DNA of 64,000 bases, taken from assembly GCA_902603905.1 (NCBI GenBank), contig CACKWM010000002.1, positions 62,001-126,000 of the forward strand. Direction: 5' to 3'. The notes below the pieces were generated by a model. It saw nothing but the letters and a program-made list of their open reading frames with translations, made no database searches and was not told the DNA's origin. The DNA is from an uncultured Pelagibacteraceae bacterium (GTDB lineage: Bacteria; Pseudomonadota; Alphaproteobacteria; Pelagibacterales; Pelagibacteraceae). Of this stretch, positions 56,158 to 64,000 are shown piece after piece. The stretch's first letter is position 1. The number at the start of each line of letters is the position of its first letter. The position numbers and the translations under genes were made by a program.

Positions 56158-57015
56158 ATGCCAGAATTACCAGAAATTGAAATTGTAAAACAATCATTAG
56201 ATAAGAAGGTAAAATTTGAAAAAATTAAAAAAGTAGTTGTAAGAAATAGAAGTTTAAGATTTAAAGTTCCTAAAAATTTTGAAAGTATTTTAAAAAACAA
56301 AATAATTAAGAAAATATCAAGAAAATCAAAATACTTAATATTACATTTAGGAAATATTTGTTGTGTAATTCATTTAGGAATGTCAGGGACTATTCATATA
56401 ATAAATAGTAAAAATTCTAATAAACATTCAAATACAAGTTTTTATGGTTCTTTAAACTTACCATTAAAACACAATCATATTGAATTTTTTTTAAGAAATT
56501 CTCAATTTGTTTATAACGATCCAAGAAGATTTGGTTTTTTTATAATATTAAAAAAAGAAAATTTATTAAATTTTTTTAAAAATATTGGACCAGAACCATT
56601 AGATAATCAATTCAATATAAATTATATAGAAAATTATTTTAAAAATAAAAAAAAAAATATAAAAAGTTTTCTTTTGGATCAAAAATTTGTTTCTGGCATA
56701 GGTAATATTTATGCAAATGAAATACTTTTTATATGTAAAATAAATCCTTTACAAAAAGTAAAGTATCTCACCAAAATTGATATTAAAAAAATTAGATATT
56801 TTTCAAAATTGATATTAAATAGAGCAATAAAAAAAGGAGGCTCAAGTATTAAAGATTTTAAAAATGTAGAAGGTCAAAATGGAAGTTATCAAAATCAATT
56901 TAAAGTTTACAAAAGGGAAAATTTAAAATGTTTAAATAAAGGTTGTACTGGCAAAATTAAGAAAAAATTTATTTCAAAAAGATCAACTTTTTTTTGCAAT
57001 AATTGCCAAAAATAA
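56158..57015 (+). CDS. mutM: Formamidopyrimidine-DNA glycosylase
   Basis: MPELPEIEIVKQSL, SGIGNIYANEILF, C-terminal Zn finger. Confidence 0.98.
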   Translation: MPELPEIEIVKQSLDKKVKFEKIKKVVVRNRSLRFKVPKNFESILKNKIIKKISRKSKYLILHLGNICCVIHLGMSGTIHIINSKNSNKHSNTSFYGSLNLPLKHNHIEFFLRNSQFVYNDPRRFGFFIILKKENLLNFFKNIGPEPLDNQFNINYIENYFKNKKKNIKSFLLDQKFVSGIGNIYANEILFICKINPLQKVKYLTKIDIKKIRYFSKLILNRAIKKGGSSIKDFKNVEGQNGSYQNQFKVYKRENLKCLNKGCTGKIKKKFISKRSTFFCNNCQK

Positions 57016-57045
57016 ACAATTATTTTATTGACCACTCTATATTCT

Positions 57046-57061
57046 CCAGTTATATAACTGG
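57046..57061. promoter_or_regulatory. Perfect 16-bp palindrome just upstream of the rpsT start codon
   Basis: CCAGTTATATAACTGG; RNA hairpin of 6-bp stem and 4-nt loop ending 4 nt before ATG at 57066. Confidence 0.6.
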
Positions 57062-57065
57062 CCCT

Positions 57066-57326
57066 ATGGCAAATACAAAATCAGCTATTAAAAGAATTAA
57101 AAGAATTTCAAGACAAACAGTTGTTAATAAAGCTAGAAAAAGCAAGTTTAAGAATGCAATTAAAAAAATGAATTCATTATTGGATACTAAAAAAAAAAAA
57201 GAAGCTTTAGCCTTTTTACCAAAACTAAATTCAGAATTAATGAAAGTTGCTAAGACTGGAATTATAAAAAAGCAAAACGCGTCAAGAAATATTTCAAGAA
57301 TTTCAAGGAAAATTAACGCACTTTAA
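57066..57326 (+). CDS. rpsT: Ribosomal protein S20
   Basis: MANTKSAIKRIKRISRQTVVNKARKSKFK. Confidence 0.97.
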   Translation: MANTKSAIKRIKRISRQTVVNKARKSKFKNAIKKMNSLLDTKKKKEALAFLPKLNSELMKVAKTGIIKKQNASRNISRISRKINAL

Positions 57327-57621
57327 TAACTACTAAAAGTTGATTCAATAAACTAACTACTCTTGGTTGTTAGTTGGTTCTTATATTTCAACTTAAGATA
57401 TTTATACTAAATATAATTTTTTTTTATCCTTAAACACAACATATAGAAACTTATTTAATAATTTTTTTTTTCTAAAAAATTATTAATTTTTTTTTAAAAT
57501 TTTTTTTTAAATTCAATCTAAAATATAATTGATTCACTCACAGATTTTATTTTTTTTTAGATTTTGAAAAATTTTTATTGCTTTAATATACTTAAACCCT
57601 TAACTGGAACTTCTTCACACT
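57327..57621. other. Long AT-rich intergenic region upstream of dnaA; candidate replication origin
   Basis: About 295 bp gap in an otherwise gapless region; four T9-T10 tracts (starting 57462, 57487, 57500, 57550); adjacent to dnaA-dnaN; no perfect DnaA box seen. Confidence 0.4.
57564..57592 (+). promoter_or_regulatory. Predicted sigma70-type dnaA promoter
   Basis: TTGAAA (57564-57569) - 17 nt - TATACT (57587-57592), 29 nt before the dnaA ATG. Confidence 0.65.
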
Positions 57622-59046
57622 ATGAACAATAAAAATCTTTTAAATAAAAAAACTGACAACTTGTTATCAAACAAACTAGATTGGAACATAATTCAAGCGG
57701 AAATGAAAAATAAATTGGGCATGGATATTTATGAAAGTTGGCTTAGAAAAATTGAATTTGTTGAAGAGTTAAAAAATTATGTATTATTATCGGTATCAAC
57801 GAGATTTATTAGAGATTGGATTACATCTAGGTATTTAGATCAAATTTTGCAAATTATAAAAAAATATAAAAAAGACATAAATAGAATTGAATTAAGAATT
57901 AGTGAAAAAAAGGAAAAGGATATTAATCAAACATCCAATGCAAATATCAATTTATTAAATAAAAATGATAATGTATCATTTATAAAGGATTCTTATTTAA
58001 AATATAATAGAATTGACCCAAATAAAAAATTTACCAATTTTATAATTGGATCTAGTAATAAACTAGCATTTGAAGCATCAAAAAAGGTATCAGAGAAGAT
58101 TTCTTATTATAACCCACTATACATTTATGGTGGTGTTGGTATGGGAAAAACTCACTTGTTAAATGCTATAGGTTTAAGTTTGAAAGAAAAAAATAAGGTT
58201 ATGTTTATTTCAGCTGAAAGATTTATGTATCAATTTGTCAAATCAATTAAGACAAATGATATGGTTAAGTTTAAAGAATATTTTAGAAATACAGATATTT
58301 TATTGATTGATGATATACAATTTATGAATGGTAAAGAAGCAATGCAAGAAGAATTCTTTCATACTTTTAATGCTTTATTAGATAAGGGATCCCAAGTAAT
58401 TCTTTCAGCAGACAGACCTCCAAATAAACTATCTAGAATTCAGGAAAGAATTAAGTCAAGGTTTGCAGGTGGTTTAGTGGTAGATATTCAAAAACCTGAT
58501 TATGAACTTAGAAATAAAATAGTAAAAAATAAAATTGATGAATTAAATGTTTTTTATTCAAATCATGTAAATATTTCTGATGAAATACAAAAACTTATTA
58601 GTTTAGAAATTAAAACAAGTATTAGAGAATTGGTAGGAGCTATTAACAGAATTGTATCTTTCTCGAGAATTTACAACAAAGTTCCAAGCATTTCTGAAGT
58701 AAAAGTTATTTTAAAAGATTTACTAAATTTATCTGAAAATAAGGTAACAATTGATCTTATTCAATCGCTTGTGTGTAAATTTTTTAAAATAAGTAAAAAT
58801 GAAATGTTATCTTCACGAAGATCAAGATATTTAGTAAGGCCAAGACAAACGGCTATTTATTTAGCAAAAATCCTTACTTCAAAATCATTACCAGAGATTG
58901 GGCGAGAATTTTCAAATAGAGATCATACGACAATAATACATTCTGTTAGAACAATAGAAAAATTAAAAGAAAATGACACAGAATTAGGTGCAAATATTGA
59001 TAATTTAAAAAATCAAATTTTATATAATAAAGAAAATGAAGTTTAA
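57622..59046 (+). CDS. dnaA: Chromosomal replication initiator DnaA
   Basis: YGGVGMGKTHLLNAIG, LLIDDIQFMNGKEAMQEEFFHTFNAL, FSNRDHTTIIHSVRTIEKL. Confidence 0.99.
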   Translation: MNNKNLLNKKTDNLLSNKLDWNIIQAEMKNKLGMDIYESWLRKIEFVEELKNYVLLSVSTRFIRDWITSRYLDQILQIIKKYKKDINRIELRISEKKEKDINQTSNANINLLNKNDNVSFIKDSYLKYNRIDPNKKFTNFIIGSSNKLAFEASKKVSEKISYYNPLYIYGGVGMGKTHLLNAIGLSLKEKNKVMFISAERFMYQFVKSIKTNDMVKFKEYFRNTDILLIDDIQFMNGKEAMQEEFFHTFNALLDKGSQVILSADRPPNKLSRIQERIKSRFAGGLVVDIQKPDYELRNKIVKNKIDELNVFYSNHVNISDEIQKLISLEIKTSIRELVGAINRIVSFSRIYNKVPSISEVKVILKDLLNLSENKVTIDLIQSLVCKFFKISKNEMLSSRRSRYLVRPRQTAIYLAKILTSKSLPEIGREFSNRDHTTIIHSVRTIEKLKENDTELGANIDNLKNQILYNKENEV

Positions 59047-60148
59047 CGTTAATCAACAAGATCTACAAAAATCATTAAATTATTGTCAAGGTGTAATAGA
59101 AAAAAGAAGTACTCTGCCAATTTTATCAAATGTACTTTTAAATGTTAGCAACTCAAAACTCACTGTTACTGCTACAGATCTTGATTTAATTTTTATTCAT
59201 GAAATAGATAATGTTGAAATAATTGAAGAAGGAAAAACTACAGCAACTTCTTCAATAATGTATGATATAATAAGAAAATTTTCATCTGGAAAAAAAATAA
59301 ATTTATTTTTAAGTGCTCAAAATAAATTGCAACTTGAATCAGAAAAATCAGTTTTTCATCTTAACTGTATAAATGAAAGTGAGTTTCCATTAACAGATGA
59401 AAATTTTAATGAAAATGAATTTTTGGTAAAATCTAAACAATTGCTAAAATTACTTAATAAGTGTAAATTTTCGGTATCAAATGATGAGACTAGACATTAT
59501 TTAAGTGGAGTTTTTTTACACCAAACACAGATTGAAGATAAAATATTTTTAACTGCGGCTGCAACTGATAGCCACCGAATGTCGATTTCTAAATTGAGAC
59601 TGAATGAAAAAGTAGAATTTGAACCAGTAATTTTGCCAAAAAAAACAATATTTCAATTATGTTCACTTCTTGAAGACTACGAAGGAGATGTTAAAATTTC
59701 TAATATTAAATCTAAAATTAAATTTGAATTAAATAATAGCATTTTAATTTCAAAATTAATTGATGGTAAATTTCCAAATTACGTTCAAGTTATTCCAAAA
59801 AACAACCAAAAAAAACTAGAGACAGATTTAAAGTTGTTTTTAGATTCTGTAGACAGAGTAGCATCAGTTTCGCTTGATAAAAAAGACGGTGTAAAATTTA
59901 ATTTATCAAAAAATACATTAAATTTATCAGTTAATAATGCTAATAGTGGTGATGGAAAAGAAAGTCTAAATGTTAAGTTTGATCATGATTTGGAAATAAG
60001 TTTTAATTCAAGATATTTAATTGATGTAGCCTCTCAACTAGATGGAGATAAAATAGAGATTTTTTTTAATGATATGGGGTCCCCAGCTTTGATTAAAGAT
60101 CCTTCAGATTTTGATAGTATCTATGTAATTATGCCAATGAAAGGTTAG
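59036..60148 (+). CDS. dnaN: DNA polymerase III beta sliding clamp
   Basis: MKFNVNQQDLQKSLNYCQGVIEKRSTLPILSNVLL, C-terminal YVIMPMKG. Confidence 0.98.
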   Translation: MKFNVNQQDLQKSLNYCQGVIEKRSTLPILSNVLLNVSNSKLTVTATDLDLIFIHEIDNVEIIEEGKTTATSSIMYDIIRKFSSGKKINLFLSAQNKLQLESEKSVFHLNCINESEFPLTDENFNENEFLVKSKQLLKLLNKCKFSVSNDETRHYLSGVFLHQTQIEDKIFLTAAATDSHRMSISKLRLNEKVEFEPVILPKKTIFQLCSLLEDYEGDVKISNIKSKIKFELNNSILISKLIDGKFPNYVQVIPKNNQKKLETDLKLFLDSVDRVASVSLDKKDGVKFNLSKNTLNLSVNNANSGDGKESLNVKFDHDLEISFNSRYLIDVASQLDGDKIEIFFNDMGSPALIKDPSDFDSIYVIMPMKG

Positions 60149-60846
60149 TTTAAATTATCCAATTCAAAATAAATATTTTCTTGCAATTTTTTTAAAAAGA
60201 TATCTTTATTTAATCCACTTTCTATTGGTTTTAAAATTGAAATAGTTAGATTTTTATTTGGTTTCATCTTACCTTTTTTAGGCCAAATACTTCCAGAGTT
60301 AATTGCTAAAGGTTGACATTTAATTTTTAGCTGATCATAAATTCTACTTGCGCCTTTTTTGAAAGGAGCTCTATCTTCAGGTGCTAGTCTTGTACCCTGA
60401 GGAAAAATTATTAAAGGTCTGTTTGAAGATTTTATTAAGTGAGAAATTTGATCAAAAAATCCAATATTTTCTTTAGTTACTTTATTCCGATCAATACAAA
60501 TTGAGCCAATTTTATTTAAATACAATCCAAATACTGGGATTTTTAGTAATTCTTTTTTTAAAATAAATACTGGTGAATTAAATATAGTTTGTAAAAAAAA
60601 TGTTTCAAACATTGATTGATGGGAAGATGCAATGAAAAATTTTTCATTTTTAATTATATTTTCTTTACCTTTAATAATGATTTTTGTTGATAGAAAAATT
60701 TTTAGACAAATTGCAGACCAGTGGCCCATAATTTTTCCACCAAATAGAACAATATTTTGAGATAGAAATAAAGATGGTAAAAAAATAATACAAATTAAAA
60801 TAATTCCTGTGAAAAAAAAAATTGAAAATAAAAAATTTCTTATCAT
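60145..60846 (-). CDS. 1-acyl-sn-glycerol-3-phosphate acyltransferase (PlsC family)
   Basis: ASSHQSMFETFFL (HX4D-like), FPQGTR motif. Confidence 0.92.
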   Translation of the reverse strand: MIRNFLFSIFFFTGIILICIIFLPSLFLSQNIVLFGGKIMGHWSAICLKIFLSTKIIIKGKENIIKNEKFFIASSHQSMFETFFLQTIFNSPVFILKKELLKIPVFGLYLNKIGSICIDRNKVTKENIGFFDQISHLIKSSNRPLIIFPQGTRLAPEDRAPFKKGASRIYDQLKIKCQPLAINSGSIWPKKGKMKPNKNLTISILKPIESGLNKDIFLKKLQENIYFELDNLN

Positions 60847-60862
60847 TTCCTAAAGTTAGGAG

Positions 60863-62077
60863 CTATATTAAATCTATTAGTTTTTGTCTTTTTTTAATAA
60901 TATTAATTTTAGATCCTTTAATTAAAATTTCTATTGGTTTTGGCCTAACGTTATAATTTGAACTTAAAGACATACCATATGCACCCACATCACATATTAT
61001 TATTAAATCTTTTTCTTTTAATTTTTGAAAATTTTTTGAAGTTAAAAATTTATCAGTACTTTCACATATTGGTCCAACAAATTCATAAGTTTTTTTAGAA
61101 CTTTTACTTTTTTTAATTACAGGTATAATTTTGTGATTTGCACCATAGAGCGCTGGTCTTATTAAATCATTCATAGCAGAATCTAATATTATAAAATCTT
61201 TGTTTTTAGTTTTTTTTATATAAATTATTTTTGATATAAGTATACCAGTATCACCAATAATAGATCTTCCCGGTTCAAAAATAATTTTAGAATTGTGATT
61301 TTTTAAAAATTTGCTTATTGAAACACTATACCTTTTATAATTTAGTTTTTTACTTTTATTTTGGTAAGGAATTCCAATCCCCCCACCTAAATCAACAAAT
61401 TCAAATTTATGATTTGATTTCCTTATAACTCGATCTATTACTTTAAGCATTTTTTCATAAGGAAGATTATTAACTATTTGACTTCCTATATGGACACTAA
61501 GACATTTAAGATTAATGTATTTAGATTTTTTTGTATATTTTACCAATTCAGTAAATTTTTTTTCAGTGAGACCAAATTTATCTTCTTTTTTCCCAGTAGA
61601 AATTTGATTTATGGTTCTAGCATCTGTATTTGGATTTAATCTGATTCCAATATTTACTATTTTTTTTTTATATTTAGCAATTTTTTCAATTTCAATTAAT
61701 TCACTTTTAGATTCTACATTTATTAATAATATATTTTTATTAATTGCATAGTTTAATTCTTTTGTAGTTTTCCCAACTCCTGAAAAAACAATTTTTTTGT
61801 TATTTATTCTAGCCTTTAAAGCTTTCATTAATTCTCCCATTGAAACAACATCTGCCCCAACCCCAAATTTTTTAATTTCACGTAATAAATTTACATTTGC
61901 ATTTGATTTAACAGAAAAACAAATTAGTGGACTAAAAGATTTAAAATTTTTTTTAAAACTGATTATATTTTCTTTTAATTTTTTATATGAATAACAATAA
62001 ATAGGTGTACCAAATTTTTTTGCTAAATATTTAGCTCTAACACCTTCTATTGAAAAACTTTTATTTAAATATTTCAT
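60863..62077 (-). CDS. lysA: Diaminopimelate decarboxylase
   Basis: FSVKSNANVNLL, FVDLGGGIGIPY, GPICESTDKF; 404 aa. Confidence 0.97.
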   Translation of the reverse strand: MKYLNKSFSIEGVRAKYLAKKFGTPIYCYSYKKLKENIISFKKNFKSFSPLICFSVKSNANVNLLREIKKFGVGADVVSMGELMKALKARINNKKIVFSGVGKTTKELNYAINKNILLINVESKSELIEIEKIAKYKKKIVNIGIRLNPNTDARTINQISTGKKEDKFGLTEKKFTELVKYTKKSKYINLKCLSVHIGSQIVNNLPYEKMLKVIDRVIRKSNHKFEFVDLGGGIGIPYQNKSKKLNYKRYSVSISKFLKNHNSKIIFEPGRSIIGDTGILISKIIYIKKTKNKDFIILDSAMNDLIRPALYGANHKIIPVIKKSKSSKKTYEFVGPICESTDKFLTSKNFQKLKEKDLIIICDVGAYGMSLSSNYNVRPKPIEILIKGSKINIIKKRQKLIDLI

Positions 62078-62193
62078 TAAATTTTAGTAATAAAGATATT
62101 ATTTTTTTTTGCTTTGTATTCTGGATCTCCTTTTTTTCCACAAGAAAATAAAAAGAATATACACAAAGTTATTAATATTGTTTTTTTAATCAT
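62077..62193 (-). CDS. LptM/YifL-like small lipoprotein (38 aa)
   Basis: MIKKTILITLCIFFLFSCGKKGDPEYKAKKNNIFITKI; lipobox LFSC followed by GKKGDPE, like the LptM 'CG.KGP' signature; between argH and lysA; stop overlaps the lysA ATG (TAATG). Confidence 0.82.
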   Translation of the reverse strand: MIKKTILITLCIFFLFSCGKKGDPEYKAKKNNIFITKI

Positions 62194-62194
62194 T

Positions 62195-63583
62195 TTAATT
62201 TTTTTTATGTTTAGTTATCATCTTTTTGATATTATCAAAAGATGTTCCGCCATATGATTTTTTAGATCTCACTGAGTATTCTAAATCAAAAATCTTTAAT
62301 ACATCGTTTGTGAGTTTTGGTTCTATTTTATTTAATTCATTTATATTCAATTCATCTAGTTTTTTTTTCTTTTTTTCAGCGTAATTAACAATTAAAGCAG
62401 TAACTTGATATGCTTTTCTAAAAGACATGGCATGATTTTTTACAAGATAATCCGCTAAATCAGTTGCTGTGATATATCCAATATTTGCAAGTTCTAGCAT
62501 TTTTTTTTTATTAGGTTTAAAATTTTTTAAAATTTCGTTAAGTATTAAAACACAATTAATTAATGTTTCATTTGATTTAAAAACTATTTCTTTATCATCT
62601 TGAAGATCTTTAAAATAAGATAATGGTAAACCTTTTAATATTGTTAGCATTGAAAATAAATTTCCAAAACTAGTACCTGATTTACCTCTTAAATATTCTA
62701 GTAGATCAGGATTTTTTTTTTGTGGCATTATTGATGAGCCTGTGACCACGCCATCAGAAAGATTAATAAGATTAAACGCATCTGAATTCCATATTATGAA
62801 TTCTTCTGCTATTCTTGAAATATGTAAAGAACATACTGAAACACTATATAAAAAATCTAAAACAAAATCTCTATCAGAAACAGTATCAATTGAATTATTT
62901 GTTGGTTTTTTAAAACCTAATTTTTTTGTTGTAAAATTTCTATCTATATTAAATGAAGTTCCAGTTAAAGCTGCTGCACCAAGTGGGTTTTCAGACAAAC
63001 TTTCTAAATTATTAATAAATCTTTGTTTATCTCTTTTAAACATTTCCACATAAGCTAATAGATAATGAGCAAAAGATACTGCTTGGGCATTTTTTAGGTG
63101 TGTAAATCCAGGCATGATTGTTTTCACATTTTTTTCTGCAATTTTTAAAATTATATTTACTGTATTGTCTAAATTCTTATTTATTTTAATAGTCGCTGAT
63201 CTTAACCACATTTTAAAATCTGTGATTACTTGATCATTTCTAGATCTTGCAGTGTGAATATATCCTGCCTCATCACCAATTAATTCAAATAATCTATTTT
63301 CAATATTTATATGAATATCTTCATATTTTTTGTTGTACTCAAATTTTTTTTTAACTATCTCTTTTTCGATTTTATTCAAACCATAAATAATTTTGTTTTT
63401 TATTTTAAATGATATTATTTTTTGTCTAAACAACATTTCAACGTGTGCAATAGATCCTACAATATCTTCTTTATAAAGTTTTTTATCAATCTCTATGGAA
63501 CTTCCAATTTTTTGAAAGGCAGTTGAGGTATTTTTTTTAATTCTTACATTCCAGATTGTTTTGTTGTTTTTATTTTTGTTCAT
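62195..63583 (-). CDS. argH: Argininosuccinate lyase
   Basis: ARSRNDQVITDFKMWLR, GSSIMPQKKNPD, C-terminal SYGGTS. Confidence 0.98.
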   Translation of the reverse strand: MNKNKNNKTIWNVRIKKNTSTAFQKIGSSIEIDKKLYKEDIVGSIAHVEMLFRQKIISFKIKNKIIYGLNKIEKEIVKKKFEYNKKYEDIHINIENRLFELIGDEAGYIHTARSRNDQVITDFKMWLRSATIKINKNLDNTVNIILKIAEKNVKTIMPGFTHLKNAQAVSFAHYLLAYVEMFKRDKQRFINNLESLSENPLGAAALTGTSFNIDRNFTTKKLGFKKPTNNSIDTVSDRDFVLDFLYSVSVCSLHISRIAEEFIIWNSDAFNLINLSDGVVTGSSIMPQKKNPDLLEYLRGKSGTSFGNLFSMLTILKGLPLSYFKDLQDDKEIVFKSNETLINCVLILNEILKNFKPNKKKMLELANIGYITATDLADYLVKNHAMSFRKAYQVTALIVNYAEKKKKKLDELNINELNKIEPKLTNDVLKIFDLEYSVRSKKSYGGTSFDNIKKMITKHKKN

Positions 63584-63632
63584 GATATTTAACTATACTC
63601 ATTTGGTATAAAATTTTTAGTACTAAATTCTT

Positions 63633-64000
63633 ATGACTTTCTGTCTTAAAACAATAATTATAAAACCTGAAAACGATATTCCAATTAATAATGCAATAAT
63701 ATTACTACATGGATACGGTGGTGATGGAAAAGACATAAGCATGTTAAGTCTAAATTGGAAAAGATTTTTACCTAATACTATTTTTTTATGTCCTGATGCT
63801 CACGAAAGATGCCCCATAAGCCCTAATGGATTTCAATGGTTTGACTTAACGAAAGAAGATCCTCAATACATTTTGGAACAATCAATAAAAGCTGAAAATC
63901 AACTTCATCAATTTATTGATGAAATTAAAAAAGAATATAATTTAAAAAATTCTCAGATTAGTTTATGTGGTTTTAGCCAGGGATGTATGATGTCTATAAA
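63633..64000 (+). CDS. Phospholipase/carboxylesterase family alpha/beta hydrolase (truncated by window end)
   Basis: MTFCLKTIIIKPENDIPINNAIILLHGYGGDGKD...ISLCGFSQGCMMSI: GXSXG nucleophile motif. Confidence 0.9.
   Translation, partial: MTFCLKTIIIKPENDIPINNAIILLHGYGGDGKDISMLSLNWKRFLPNTIFLCPDAHERCPISPNGFQWFDLTKEDPQYILEQSIKAENQLHQFIDEIKKEYNLKNSQISLCGFSQGCMMSI

Noticed and set aside
57003-57065. N-terminal extension of the rpsT ORF (MPKINNYFIDHSIFSSYITGP)
   Set aside because: S20 proteins start at MANTKSA; the extension overlaps mutM and the palindrome and is not conserved in style

Overview
AT-rich (very low G+C) bacterial chromosome segment. Gene content, order and codon style fit a streamlined alphaproteobacterium of the SAR11/Pelagibacter type (inferred from synteny and protein similarity by eye). 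The window is densely packed core genome: mnmE-mnmG-rsmG-parA-parB, holA-lptE-leuS, a porin, dnaK-dnaJ-grpE, murJ, miaB-phoH-ybeY-lnt-metK, nusA-infB-rbfA-rpsO-pnp, fabI-fabB-fabA/irr/katG, coaBC-ubiB-ubiE/mutM-rpsT, dnaA-dnaN, lysA and argH. I saw no CRISPR array, prophage, transposon, tRNA or rRNA. The observations most worth following up are: (1) a near-perfect parS site (TGTTTCACGTGGAACA) inside rsmG next to parAB; (2) a 35-aa ArfA-like ribosome-rescue factor at 14510-14617, absent from the ORF track; (3) a 38-aa LptM/YifL-like lipoprotein at 62077-62193, also absent from the track; (4) a 55-aa membrane protein between dnaJ and dapB; (5) a terminator-like hairpin abutting the nusA Shine-Dalgarno where rimP would normally lie, in an operon also lacking ylxR and truB; (6) a strong terminator lying inside the thiE-like reading frame, which could generate nonstop mRNA; (7) katG beside irr with an apparently leaderless promoter; (8) an AT-rich, T-tract-rich region upstream of dnaA that is a candidate origin. 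No wholly new multi-gene system is evident.
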